Source of the DNA: Mycolicibacterium holsaticum DSM 44478 = JCM 12374
GTDB taxonomy: Bacteria; Actinomycetota; Actinomycetes; Mycobacteriales; Mycobacteriaceae
Direction of reading: 5' to 3'
Assembly: GCF_019645835.1 (NCBI RefSeq)
Contig: NZ_CP080998.1
Coordinates: forward strand, 4,278,001 to 4,342,000
DNA: 64,000 nucleotides
This document shows, piece by piece, positions 39,240-46,631 of this stretch. The notes under the pieces were generated by a model. That model did no database searches and was not told where the DNA came from. It saw only the letters and a program-made list of their open reading frames with translations. Position 1 is the stretch's first letter. Each line of letters begins with the position of its first letter. The position numbers were made by a program, and so were the translations under genes.

Positions 39240-39649
39240 CGGCTGAACGCCTCCTGGGTCAGGGCGGAGTTCATGAAGTCGCGGAAATGCAGCCACCGCC
39301 CGTCACGGAGCGTGATGATGTGCGCGAATTCCGACTGCCACTGGTAGCCGGTGTCAAGCCTGCGGAACCGTTGCCGGCCCCACACCGCGAGGTCGTCTCC
39401 CTGTGCGATGAACTTCCACGGTTCCATCTCGGTGATTTCGATGTTTTGGCCAACCGTGGTGAAGAACGTCACGGCCTCGGCGATGCCGTGGTAGTCACCG
39501 GCGTATGGGATCACCTCGGTGCCGTAATACGTGATCCGCACATCCGGATCCATGTACTGCAGTGCGGTGTTCAGGTCACCCGCGGGCACGGCGGCATAGA
39601 TCGCCTTCGTCGCTTCGATGTTGCGTGCTTCTGCGCCGACGGTGGTCAT
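39236..39649 (-). CDS. SnoaL/NTF2-like protein
   Basis: The 137-residue protein has an NTF2-like alpha+beta barrel pattern (AIYAAVPAGDLNTALQYMDP, YAGDYHGIAEAVTFF, ITLRDGRWLHFRDFMN). This fold is used by steroid isomerases, polyketide cyclases and limonene epoxide hydrolases. It overlaps both the upstream P450 and the downstream ferredoxin by four bases. It may act on the P450 product; the function is not known. Confidence 0.85.
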   Translation of the reverse strand: MTTVGAEARNIEATKAIYAAVPAGDLNTALQYMDPDVRITYYGTEVIPYAGDYHGIAEAVTFFTTVGQNIEITEMEPWKFIAQGDDLAVWGRQRFRRLDTGYQWQSEFAHIITLRDGRWLHFRDFMNSALTQEAFSR

Positions 39650-40887
39650 GACAGCTGCAGGGGTAGCCGGACATACGCGTGCGTGAGCAGGCTGGCGGTC
39701 TGCTTGGTGCCGGGGTCGTCGCTCAACGAGATGTGCTGATAACGGTCAAGTACCGCGTTGAGCATCGCGCTCACCTCCAGTCGGGCCAGTGATGACCCCA
39801 GACAGAAATGCAACCCAGAACCAAGGGAGAGTTGCTTGCTCAGGTTCGGCCGATCGATGTCGAGCCGTGCCGGGTGGGGGAACACCGCGGGATCGCGGTT
39901 GGCCGAGCCGAAGAACAGCGCCACCCACTCACCGGCACGGATCAGCTTGCCCCCCACCTCCACATCGCGGGTGGCGATCCGGAACAGACGCTGCGGGGGT
40001 CCGTCGAGCCGCATCGTCTCTTCGATGAACACCGTCAGCAGCGCCCGATCGGCTCGGATTCGCGCGGCGATCTCGGGTTCGCGCGCCAGCGCGTGCAACA
40101 GGTTGCCGATCAAGAACGTCGTAGTCTCACTGCCCGCGACCACCAGGGTCACACAAAAGCGGACGATCTCTTCAGGGGTGAGCCGTTGGCCGTCGACCTC
40201 GGCCCGCAACAACGCCGATATCAGGTCTTCGGCGTCCTCGATATCCTCGCTCGTCGTCTGTTGCGCGACCCGGGAGGTGTGCTCGGCAAGTCGAGCGGCG
40301 AAGGTCGCAACCATTTCCTCGTTGCTGGCCATGCGCTCCTGCGGCGTCAGCGACGAGCTCAGCATGAACGCGTTGGCCCATTTCTTGAAGCGGACGTGGT
40401 CGCCTTCGGGTAGGCCCAACAGCCGCACCATGGCCCTGGTGGGAATCTCGGCAGCGAATGTCATCACATCCACTTCGCCGTCGCCGAGATCATCGAGCAG
40501 TCGGGGAACCAACTCGCCCAGCCAGGGTTCCAGCCGCCTCACCCGACGCGGAGAGAACGCTTGTGAGACCAACTTTCGTTCCACCTCGTGTTTGGGTGGG
40601 TCCGTGTTGACCAGCATCAGGCTGGGCGCAGAAGAAGCCTCTTGCAGCGGGTCGCGCGACGAGAACGTGGCACTGTCGCGCGCAGCCGCGAGTACCTGGT
40701 CGTACCGGAACAACGCCCACGCGATGACGGGTTCGTCGGCTCCCGGCACGGTTCCCGGGGGCCAGTCACGGTAGCCCGCCACCGGCGATGAGGCGCGCAG
40801 CTGGTCGTACAGCGGATACGGGTTGGCGATGCCCTGCGGTGTGGTGAGCATTTCGAGCGCTGAAACGGTGGTCGATGACATGGCCAT
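39646..40887 (-). CDS. Cytochrome P450 monooxygenase
   Basis: The 413-residue P450 shows the I-helix oxygen-binding motif AGSETTTF, the K-helix EETMR and the heme-thiolate motif LGSGLHFCLGSSLARLE with its invariant Cys. The usual Phe at the start of the heme motif is Leu. The start is placed at ATG 40887 (ATG 40881 is also possible); the frame is open further upstream without a ribosome binding site. It is the first gene of the P450-NTF2-ferredoxin cassette, between the mce3 operon and mce3R. A lipid or sterol-like substrate is suggested by location only. Confidence 0.92.
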   Translation of the reverse strand: MAMSSTTVSALEMLTTPQGIANPYPLYDQLRASSPVAGYRDWPPGTVPGADEPVIAWALFRYDQVLAAARDSATFSSRDPLQEASSAPSLMLVNTDPPKHEVERKLVSQAFSPRRVRRLEPWLGELVPRLLDDLGDGEVDVMTFAAEIPTRAMVRLLGLPEGDHVRFKKWANAFMLSSSLTPQERMASNEEMVATFAARLAEHTSRVAQQTTSEDIEDAEDLISALLRAEVDGQRLTPEEIVRFCVTLVVAGSETTTFLIGNLLHALAREPEIAARIRADRALLTVFIEETMRLDGPPQRLFRIATRDVEVGGKLIRAGEWVALFFGSANRDPAVFPHPARLDIDRPNLSKQLSLGSGLHFCLGSSLARLEVSAMLNAVLDRYQHISLSDDPGTKQTASLLTHAYVRLPLQLS

Positions 40888-41006
40888 CAGCCTGTGACAA
40901 CCACGACAGCAAAGCGATCCCCCGTTGGGGAGCACTCCTACCCCCGTACGAGGGCAATTCGCGGATCTGACCGCAATGGACACGCGGTCGGAGCACAGTA
41001 GACATC

Positions 41007-42188
41007 ATGATCATCGCCGGCGATGCACCCGACCCCGAGTCGGGCGAGACATTGGCGGGCCATCCCGGCTGGGCGTCGCGTCCGGCCGGGGAAAGCGAGG
41101 CTGCCCGCCGCTACCGAGAGGTTTTCCGGGACTGGGGTGTCGACCCCACCGACGATCCGATGTCTGTGGTGTCCGAAGCGATCGACACCAAGGCCACCGA
41201 GGTGCGGAACGCGTTGGAGGCGGCCGGCGACGAAGAGGCGATCAGCGCGCTGGAGTCAGTGCTCGACTTCTGTTCACTCGAACGGGAGTTGATCGAGGAC
41301 GGCGCACGGCGGCGCACTTTCGCGCTGTTACAGGTCCAGGAGGCCCTGAGCAAGCTGCGGGTTGTCGATGACGTCGCGACGATCGTGGACCGCGCACCTC
41401 GTGAGCTGGTGGAGTCGTGCGGATTCGATCGCGCCGTGCTCTTCCGCGTACACGAGGGCCGAATGTTCATGGAATCGGCGTACTTCGGCGACGATCGCGA
41501 TGGCGCCGAGAAAATGGTCGCCTTCGCCCAGTCCGTGGCGCCGCCGCTGGACCACATGCTGTTGGAGACAGAGATGATCCGCCGTCACGCACCGGCGATT
41601 GTGCGCGACGCCCGCAACGACCCCCGCGTCAACAGGCCGATCGTCGACTTCTCGATGACGCATTCCTATGTCGCGGCGCCGGTGATGCCGACGGGCAAGG
41701 TGATCGGCTTCCTACATGCCGACCGGTTGTACTCGGGCCGCCGTGTCGACGAGATCGACCGCGACACGGTCTGGGCATTCGCGGAGGGGTTCGGGTATGC
41801 CTACGAGCGCACGGTGCTGATGGAACGAATGCGCCGTCAGCACGCCGAGGTGCGCAACGCGCTGGCCTCGGCGGACCAGGCGGCCCGGGCGCTGCAGGAC
41901 GCCGACCTGGACCTGCGCAAGATCGAGCCGCTGGAACGCAGCCCCGCCGCGGAGTCGTTGGCCGAGGTGCAGACCAGGGTGATGACGATGCTCACCCGCC
42001 GGGAGATCGAGGTGCTCCGGCTGATGGCGGCCGGTCGCACCAACCAGCAGATCGCCGATGAACTCGTGATCTCGGCGGGCACGGTCAAATCCCACGTCAA
42101 GCGGGTGCTGCGGAAACTACACGCGACCAACCGCGCCGAGGCCGCGTCGGCGTACGTGCGTCTGGCCAGCGTCCCCGAAGTCGGCTGA
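41007..42188 (+). CDS. GAF-domain LuxR-family transcriptional regulator
   Basis: The 393-residue protein has a helical N-terminus, a GAF-like sensor domain (about residues 115-265; RELVESCGFDRAVLFRVHEG, YVAAPVMPTGKVIGFLHADR) and a C-terminal LuxR HTH (LTRREIEVLRLMAAGRTNQQ, then GTVKSHVKRVLRKL). It is divergent from the P450 cassette across 119 bases and is therefore a candidate regulator of it. The ligand sensed by the GAF domain is unknown. Confidence 0.88.
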   Translation: MIIAGDAPDPESGETLAGHPGWASRPAGESEAARRYREVFRDWGVDPTDDPMSVVSEAIDTKATEVRNALEAAGDEEAISALESVLDFCSLERELIEDGARRRTFALLQVQEALSKLRVVDDVATIVDRAPRELVESCGFDRAVLFRVHEGRMFMESAYFGDDRDGAEKMVAFAQSVAPPLDHMLLETEMIRRHAPAIVRDARNDPRVNRPIVDFSMTHSYVAAPVMPTGKVIGFLHADRLYSGRRVDEIDRDTVWAFAEGFGYAYERTVLMERMRRQHAEVRNALASADQAARALQDADLDLRKIEPLERSPAAESLAEVQTRVMTMLTRREIEVLRLMAAGRTNQQIADELVISAGTVKSHVKRVLRKLHATNRAEAASAYVRLASVPEVG

Positions 42189-42261
42189 CCCGGCCCACTT
42201 TCCCCAAGCCGGTGCAACAGGCGTCACCGAATCGATTTCACGCGCTGGGCATCTACGCATT

Positions 42262-42278
42262 ATGTCTACTATCGATAC
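42262..42278. promoter_or_regulatory. Candidate operator upstream of mce3R, site 1
   Basis: ATGTCTACTATCGATAC matches the yrbE3A site at 12 of 17 positions; the shared context runs ATTATGTC...ATAC. It lies 134 bases before the mce3R start in an AT-rich stretch. The site fits autoregulation by the double-TetR repressor. Confidence 0.45.
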
Positions 42279-42345
42279 TCGTCTGTCATTGGCCGGGAAA
42301 TTGAATTCCGTGCAACAAAGCCAATTGTCACCCTATAAGTCACTT

Positions 42346-42358
42346 GATAGTACTATGG
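42346..42358. promoter_or_regulatory. Candidate operator upstream of mce3R, site 2
   Basis: GATAGTACTATGG contains the perfect palindrome ATAGTACTAT (42347-42356), and its reverse complement shares CCATAGT with the other sites. It lies 54 bases before the start codon, where a -10 element or operator would be expected. Confidence 0.42.
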
Positions 42359-42412
42359 TCTCGGGCTCGGCCTGCGGGGTCGGCTGGTAAGCGAGGAAGG
42401 AGCCGCACGGAT

Positions 42413-43597
42413 ATGGGACCCGTCGTCGGCACCGTCAAACGCCGGCCGAAGGATCGCAAAAAGCAGATCCTGCACCAGGCGGTCCGACTCTTCACCGAAC
42501 GGGGCTTTCACTCCGTCCGGTTGGAGGAGATCGCCGAAGCGGCCGGCGTCACGGCCCGCGCTTTATACCGGCACTACGAGAACAAACAGGCGCTGCTCGC
42601 CGCGGCGATCATCACCGCGCAGGAGGAGTACCAGAGCGTCCTCGGCAGGGATTCGGAGTCGACGGATCAACCGCTTCGCGACGAACTACCGGACCTGATC
42701 GCCGCCGCCGTCGCCACCAGGGCGCTCACGGTGTTGTGGCAACGTGAGGCGCGCTACCTCAACGATGTCGACCGTGCGCAGGTGCGCAGCCGGATCAACG
42801 CGATCGTCGGGGGCATGCACGCCGGTGTGCGGCTGGAGATGCCGGAGCTAAACCCGCAACAGTCCGAGCTGCGCGCCTGGGCCGTGTCGAGCACCTTGAC
42901 CAGCCTCGGCCGCCATTCCCTTTCGCTACCGCGCGACGAGCTCAAAGACCTGCTCTACCAAGCATGTATGGCGGCGGCACGGACAGCGCCGGTGAGCGAG
43001 CTGACCCCGGCCAAGCCGCCGCCCCAGTCCGAACGTGCATTGTTCTCCAGACACGAGACGCTTCTGGCCGCCGGGGCGCGGTTGTTCCGCTCACAGGGTT
43101 ATCCGGCCGTCAGCACCAGCGAGATCGGAAAATCGGTCGGCATCGCGGGTCCGGGTTTGTACCGGTCGTTCTCGTCGAAGCAGGCGATTCTGGACACCTT
43201 GATCCGCCGGCTGGACGATTGGTCCACCCTCGAATACGTCCGCGCCTTGCGGGCCGGCGGAGACGAGGCCGCGATGCTGCGCCGGCTGGTCGCCGGGCGG
43301 GTGCGGATCAGCCTGGATGATCCAGATCTGGTGTCGGTGTCGATCACCGAACTGGCCCATGCCTCCCAAGAGGTGCGCGACGGTTACCTCAGGAGCCAGG
43401 CCGACCGCGAGGCGGTGTGGACCGAACTCATCGGCAAGCTCGAACCCGAAACCACCACTGCTCAGGCGCGCCTGCTGGTGGCTGCGGCCGACAGCTTCGT
43501 CGACGACGTCGCCCGCACCTGGCATCTCACCGGCTATTCCGGTGTGGCCGAAGAGATCACCGCCCTTGCCTTGGCCATTCTGACCAGCAGGCGCTGA
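42413..43597 (+). CDS. mce3R: Tandem double-TetR repressor, Mce3R type
   Basis: The 394-residue protein contains two complete TetR units. The first HTH is at about residues 15-62 ([20 protein letters not shown]) and the second at about residues 210-262 ([20 protein letters not shown]). This duplicated architecture and length are those of M. tuberculosis Mce3R (Rv1963c), which represses the mce3 operon and the Rv1933c-Rv1941 lipid/redox genes. Homologues of all these targets except Rv1939 are in this window. The ATG at 42413 lies behind AGGAAGGAG. It ends four bases before the convergent SDR gene. Candidate operators lie in its own promoter. Confidence 0.9.
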   Translation: MGPVVGTVKRRPKDRKKQILHQAVRLFTERGFHSVRLEEIAEAAGVTARALYRHYENKQALLAAAIITAQEEYQSVLGRDSESTDQPLRDELPDLIAAAVATRALTVLWQREARYLNDVDRAQVRSRINAIVGGMHAGVRLEMPELNPQQSELRAWAVSSTLTSLGRHSLSLPRDELKDLLYQACMAAARTAPVSELTPAKPPPQSERALFSRHETLLAAGARLFRSQGYPAVSTSEIGKSVGIAGPGLYRSFSSKQAILDTLIRRLDDWSTLEYVRALRAGGDEAAMLRRLVAGRVRISLDDPDLVSVSITELAHASQEVRDGYLRSQADREAVWTELIGKLEPETTTAQARLLVAAADSFVDDVARTWHLTGYSGVAEEITALALAILTSRR

Positions 43598-43601
43598 AGC
43601 C

Positions 43602-44372
43602 TCACCACAACGCGGCGGCAGTGCCGCCGTCGGCGTACTGCGCGGTGCCGTTGACCATCGACGCGTCGTCGGACAGCAGGAACGCGACCACACCGGCCAT
43701 CTCCTCGGGTCCGGCCATCCGGCCCTGCAACCGGCCGATCATGGTGTCCGCCCCGCCGTCACCGAGCACCCCGTCGAATGTCGTCATCGCGGTGCGCTGC
43801 ATCGGGGTGTCGACGAACGCCGGCAGCACCGCGTTGGATCGCACACCGGCCGAACGTAATTCAGCCGCGGTGATGCGACTCAGATGGATGATTCCCGCTT
43901 TCGACATGCCGTAGGCGGCGGTGCCGCCGGCGGCCACCTGCCCCGCCAGCGACGACATGTTGACGATGGCGCCGCCACCTCGCTCGATCATCTTCGGCCC
44001 GGCGTGTTTGGTGCACAACCAGGCGCCACGCAAGTTGATCCGCACCACACGATCGAAATCCTCGACCGTGGTGTCGAGTACGGACGCGAAATGCACCACA
44101 CCGGCGTTGGCGACCAACTTGTCGATGCCGCCGAACGCTGCCGTACAGGCGTCGACCATTCCGATCACCTGCTGCTCGTCGCTGACGTCGACGCGGTACG
44201 CGACGGCGCCGCGGCCGATCTTCGTCGCGGCGGCCTCGGCGGCGCCACCGTCGATGTCGGCGCACAGCACCCGACAACCCTCGGCGGCAAGCCGCTCTGC
44301 GATGGCCAAGCCGATGCCGGCGCCGGCGCCCGTCACGATCGCGGCTTTGCCTGCAAGGTCTGGATGTGTCAT
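43602..44372 (-). CDS. Short-chain dehydrogenase/reductase (Rv1941-like)
   Basis: The 256-residue SDR has the nucleotide motif VTGAGAGIGLAIAERL, NAGVV, the catalytic Ser in VNMSSLAGQ and the Tyr-x3-Lys pair in AAYGMSKAG. It is the last gene of the minus-strand arm that starts at the LLM gene, matching the place of Rv1941 in the Mce3R regulon. It probably oxidises or reduces a hydroxyl/keto group on the imported substrate. Confidence 0.9.
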   Translation of the reverse strand: MTHPDLAGKAAIVTGAGAGIGLAIAERLAAEGCRVLCADIDGGAAEAAATKIGRGAVAYRVDVSDEQQVIGMVDACTAAFGGIDKLVANAGVVHFASVLDTTVEDFDRVVRINLRGAWLCTKHAGPKMIERGGGAIVNMSSLAGQVAAGGTAAYGMSKAGIIHLSRITAAELRSAGVRSNAVLPAFVDTPMQRTAMTTFDGVLGDGGADTMIGRLQGRMAGPEEMAGVVAFLLSDDASMVNGTAQYADGGTAAALW

Positions 44373-44407
44373 CGAATTCCCTCGGGTCGTGTCGCTACCC
44401 TGTCATC

Positions 44408-45490
44408 TCACCCCGCGACCCGTAGGCCGCGCTCGCGAATCGCCCCGAAAATCACCAGGCCGAAGCCCGGTGCGTCATCGGTCAGCCGGACCGTGTAGAC
44501 GCCGAGATCCCGCAAGATCCATGCGACTGTCTGCGAAACCTGTTCTGAGTCAACTTCTTCGGTCTGTGTCAGGCCGCAGGCACGCATCGGGCCTGGCGGG
44601 CGCAGGTAGATCACGACCCCGCCGGCCCCCGCCCTCATGTCGCTCAGCGCGCTGTCCAGCTCAGCACCGCATCGGCAGGCGGTCGACCCGAACACATCCG
44701 ACGTCAGGCACTCGACATGCACGTGCAGCGGCACCGGAACGCCGGCCCCGACGTCACCGATGACGAGGGCCAGGTGCTCACCGCCGCCGTGGGCGTCGCG
44801 GAACCCGATGGCCCGAAACCCACTGCCCCGGTTCGGCAGCACGGTCTCGGCCATTCGCACGACCTGGGGTTCGATGCGGCGCCGGTAGCTGACCAGCTCC
44901 GCGACGGAAACCACGGCCAATGCATGCTCCAACGCGAATTCGAGCAGTTCGCCGCCTCGAGCCATCGCGCTGGGCCGGTGGTGCGACACGATGTCGCAGA
45001 ACCCCGCGGCCTCGCGCCGACCTGCGAGACGGGTGAGGTCGAGCGCCGCCTCGGCAGGACCCGGCCGGCCCAACACGCCCGCCGTGCCGACCTCGACCGT
45101 GACCACGTGGCCGGGTCTGCGAAAGTCCGACGGCTGGGAGCTTTTCGTCGCCAACGCCGCGATGGTCGCCGACCTGTCGGTGGCCGATATCCCCGTGCCG
45201 GTACCGCGCCAGTCGACAGCGACCCGATGAGCACCCGCATCACCGCCCGCGTCGCCGCGGTGACAGATCGGCGGCAGGTCGAGCCGCTCGCACTCAGCGC
45301 TCCTCAGCCCGACCCTGACATATCCCGAGGTATGCCGAACCGTGAAGGCGAGCAACTGCGGCGTGGCAGCTTCGGCGGCGAACGCGAGATATCCCTCGTG
45401 GTTGTTCTGCGGCCCCGTCGTGATGACGACGGGCCGCCCGGCGCCCACCGCAGCGATCGCGCGCCGGACCCTGGTGTCGGTCGTCTTCAT
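44408..45490 (-). CDS. ribA1: RibA-like protein with degenerate active sites (Rv1940/RibA1-like)
   Basis: The 360-residue protein has the two-domain plan of RibBA: DHBP synthase (about 1-195) then GTP cyclohydrolase II (about 200-360). In the first domain the catalytic acidic loop DDxxRENEGD reads TTGPQNNHEGY, and the histidine of HTEAAxDL is lost (GPAEAALDL). In the second, the zinc cysteines are kept (ECLTSDVFGSTACRCG), but the RQEGRGIGL motif reads RPPGPMRACGL. Normal riboflavin synthesis activity is therefore doubtful. The ATG at 45490 has CAGGAG upstream. The neighbours are catabolic, as for Rv1940. Confidence 0.85.
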   Translation of the reverse strand: MKTTDTRVRRAIAAVGAGRPVVITTGPQNNHEGYLAFAAEAATPQLLAFTVRHTSGYVRVGLRSAECERLDLPPICHRGDAGGDAGAHRVAVDWRGTGTGISATDRSATIAALATKSSQPSDFRRPGHVVTVEVGTAGVLGRPGPAEAALDLTRLAGRREAAGFCDIVSHHRPSAMARGGELLEFALEHALAVVSVAELVSYRRRIEPQVVRMAETVLPNRGSGFRAIGFRDAHGGGEHLALVIGDVGAGVPVPLHVHVECLTSDVFGSTACRCGAELDSALSDMRAGAGGVVIYLRPPGPMRACGLTQTEEVDSEQVSQTVAWILRDLGVYTVRLTDDAPGFGLVIFGAIRERGLRVAG

Positions 45491-45541
45491 ATCTGCTCCT
45501 GCCGTTTCGCGCATGTCCTCCGGTGAAATCCGGCTGTTCCA

Positions 45542-46618
45542 CTAGCCCAGTCCCGCCAGGAAGTCGAGCAGCAACCGGTTGGTCTCCTTGGGCTGCTCCT
45601 GTTGGATCCAGTGCCCGACATCGGCGATCATGTGGGTGCCGCAGTAGTTGGGCATCACCTCGTGCGCGCGTTCGACCGCCTCGGCGCCCCATGTCGTTCC
45701 GACGTCGTGCTCGCCGCCGATGAACAGCGCGGGCGGGGTGAGCGGCGTACCGTCCTGCTCGGCGAGGTCACACCAGTCGTTGTCGATGTTGTGGTAGAAG
45801 CTCAGCGGCCCGCCGAACCCGGAGCGTTCGAACTCCGCGGCATAGAAGTCGAGATCGGCGTCGGTGAACCAGTCCGGCATCGCCTCCGGGTAGATGAACG
45901 CGTCCTTGAGCCGCGCACCTTTGGGCAGGCACAGCGGACCGGAGCGGATCACCTCGACGGGGTCCATCGAGCCCAGGTCGACGCCGGCGGCCACCGCCGC
46001 CTGGGTGGCCGCGATCATGCCCTGACCCGACACGGTGTAGGTCAGCCCGAGCAGCCAGCCACGGAGATCCTCTTCGATCTCGGCGATGATGGCGTCTTGT
46101 TCGGAGAAGTAGTCCTGGTACCAGAGCTTGCCGGGGCCGGCCAACTCGAGGTGGTAGTCCTTGGGCCTGCGTTCACCAAATGGGCTGCCGGGAAGGCCGA
46201 TCACCCCGCGTCGCGCGAACGGCACGCTGATGCCGACGACCCCGCGGAACCGGTCCGGGTGCAGCCAGGCCGACGTCCACGCCACCGGCGCGCCCCAGTC
46301 GTGACCGATCACCACCGCTTGCTTCTCCCCGTAGGCGTCGACGACCCCGACGATGTCGCCGACCAATTCCTTGATGCGATAGGCCTTTTGCACCCGGTAC
46401 TTCGACGAGCGTCCGTAGCCGCGCTGGTCGATCGCCACCACGCGATAGCCCGCGCCGGCCAGGACCGGAATCTGATGGCGCCAGGAGTACCAGGACTCGG
46501 GGAAGCCGTGCACCAGGATCACCAGCGGCCCCTCACCTTGTTCCACGGCGTGGATGCGGGTTCCGCGGCAGTCGAGCAACCGGTGCGTGGGCTCCATCTG
46601 CGACTTTTGCGACGACAT
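45542..46618 (-). CDS. ephB: Epoxide hydrolase, alpha/beta-hydrolase fold (EphB-like)
   Basis: Epoxide hydrolases open epoxides to diols. The 358-residue protein has the oxyanion motif HGFPESWYSWRHQ, the nucleophile Asp107 in GHDWGAPVAW, cap-domain tyrosines, and the catalytic His in DVGHWIQQEQP near residue 335. Its length and motifs match M. tuberculosis EphB (Rv1938). It lies between the RibA-like gene and the hydroxylase fusion, and could process an epoxide made by an oxygenase of the same arm. Confidence 0.92.
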   Translation of the reverse strand: MSSQKSQMEPTHRLLDCRGTRIHAVEQGEGPLVILVHGFPESWYSWRHQIPVLAGAGYRVVAIDQRGYGRSSKYRVQKAYRIKELVGDIVGVVDAYGEKQAVVIGHDWGAPVAWTSAWLHPDRFRGVVGISVPFARRGVIGLPGSPFGERRPKDYHLELAGPGKLWYQDYFSEQDAIIAEIEEDLRGWLLGLTYTVSGQGMIAATQAAVAAGVDLGSMDPVEVIRSGPLCLPKGARLKDAFIYPEAMPDWFTDADLDFYAAEFERSGFGGPLSFYHNIDNDWCDLAEQDGTPLTPPALFIGGEHDVGTTWGAEAVERAHEVMPNYCGTHMIADVGHWIQQEQPKETNRLLLDFLAGLG

Positions 46619-46631
46619 GGGGTCCCCTTCG

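Noticed and set aside
40997..41005. AGTAGACAT just before the GAF-LuxR start, matching nine bases of the mce3R site 1
   Set aside because: Only half the motif is present and it abuts the start codon; a chance match is likely.
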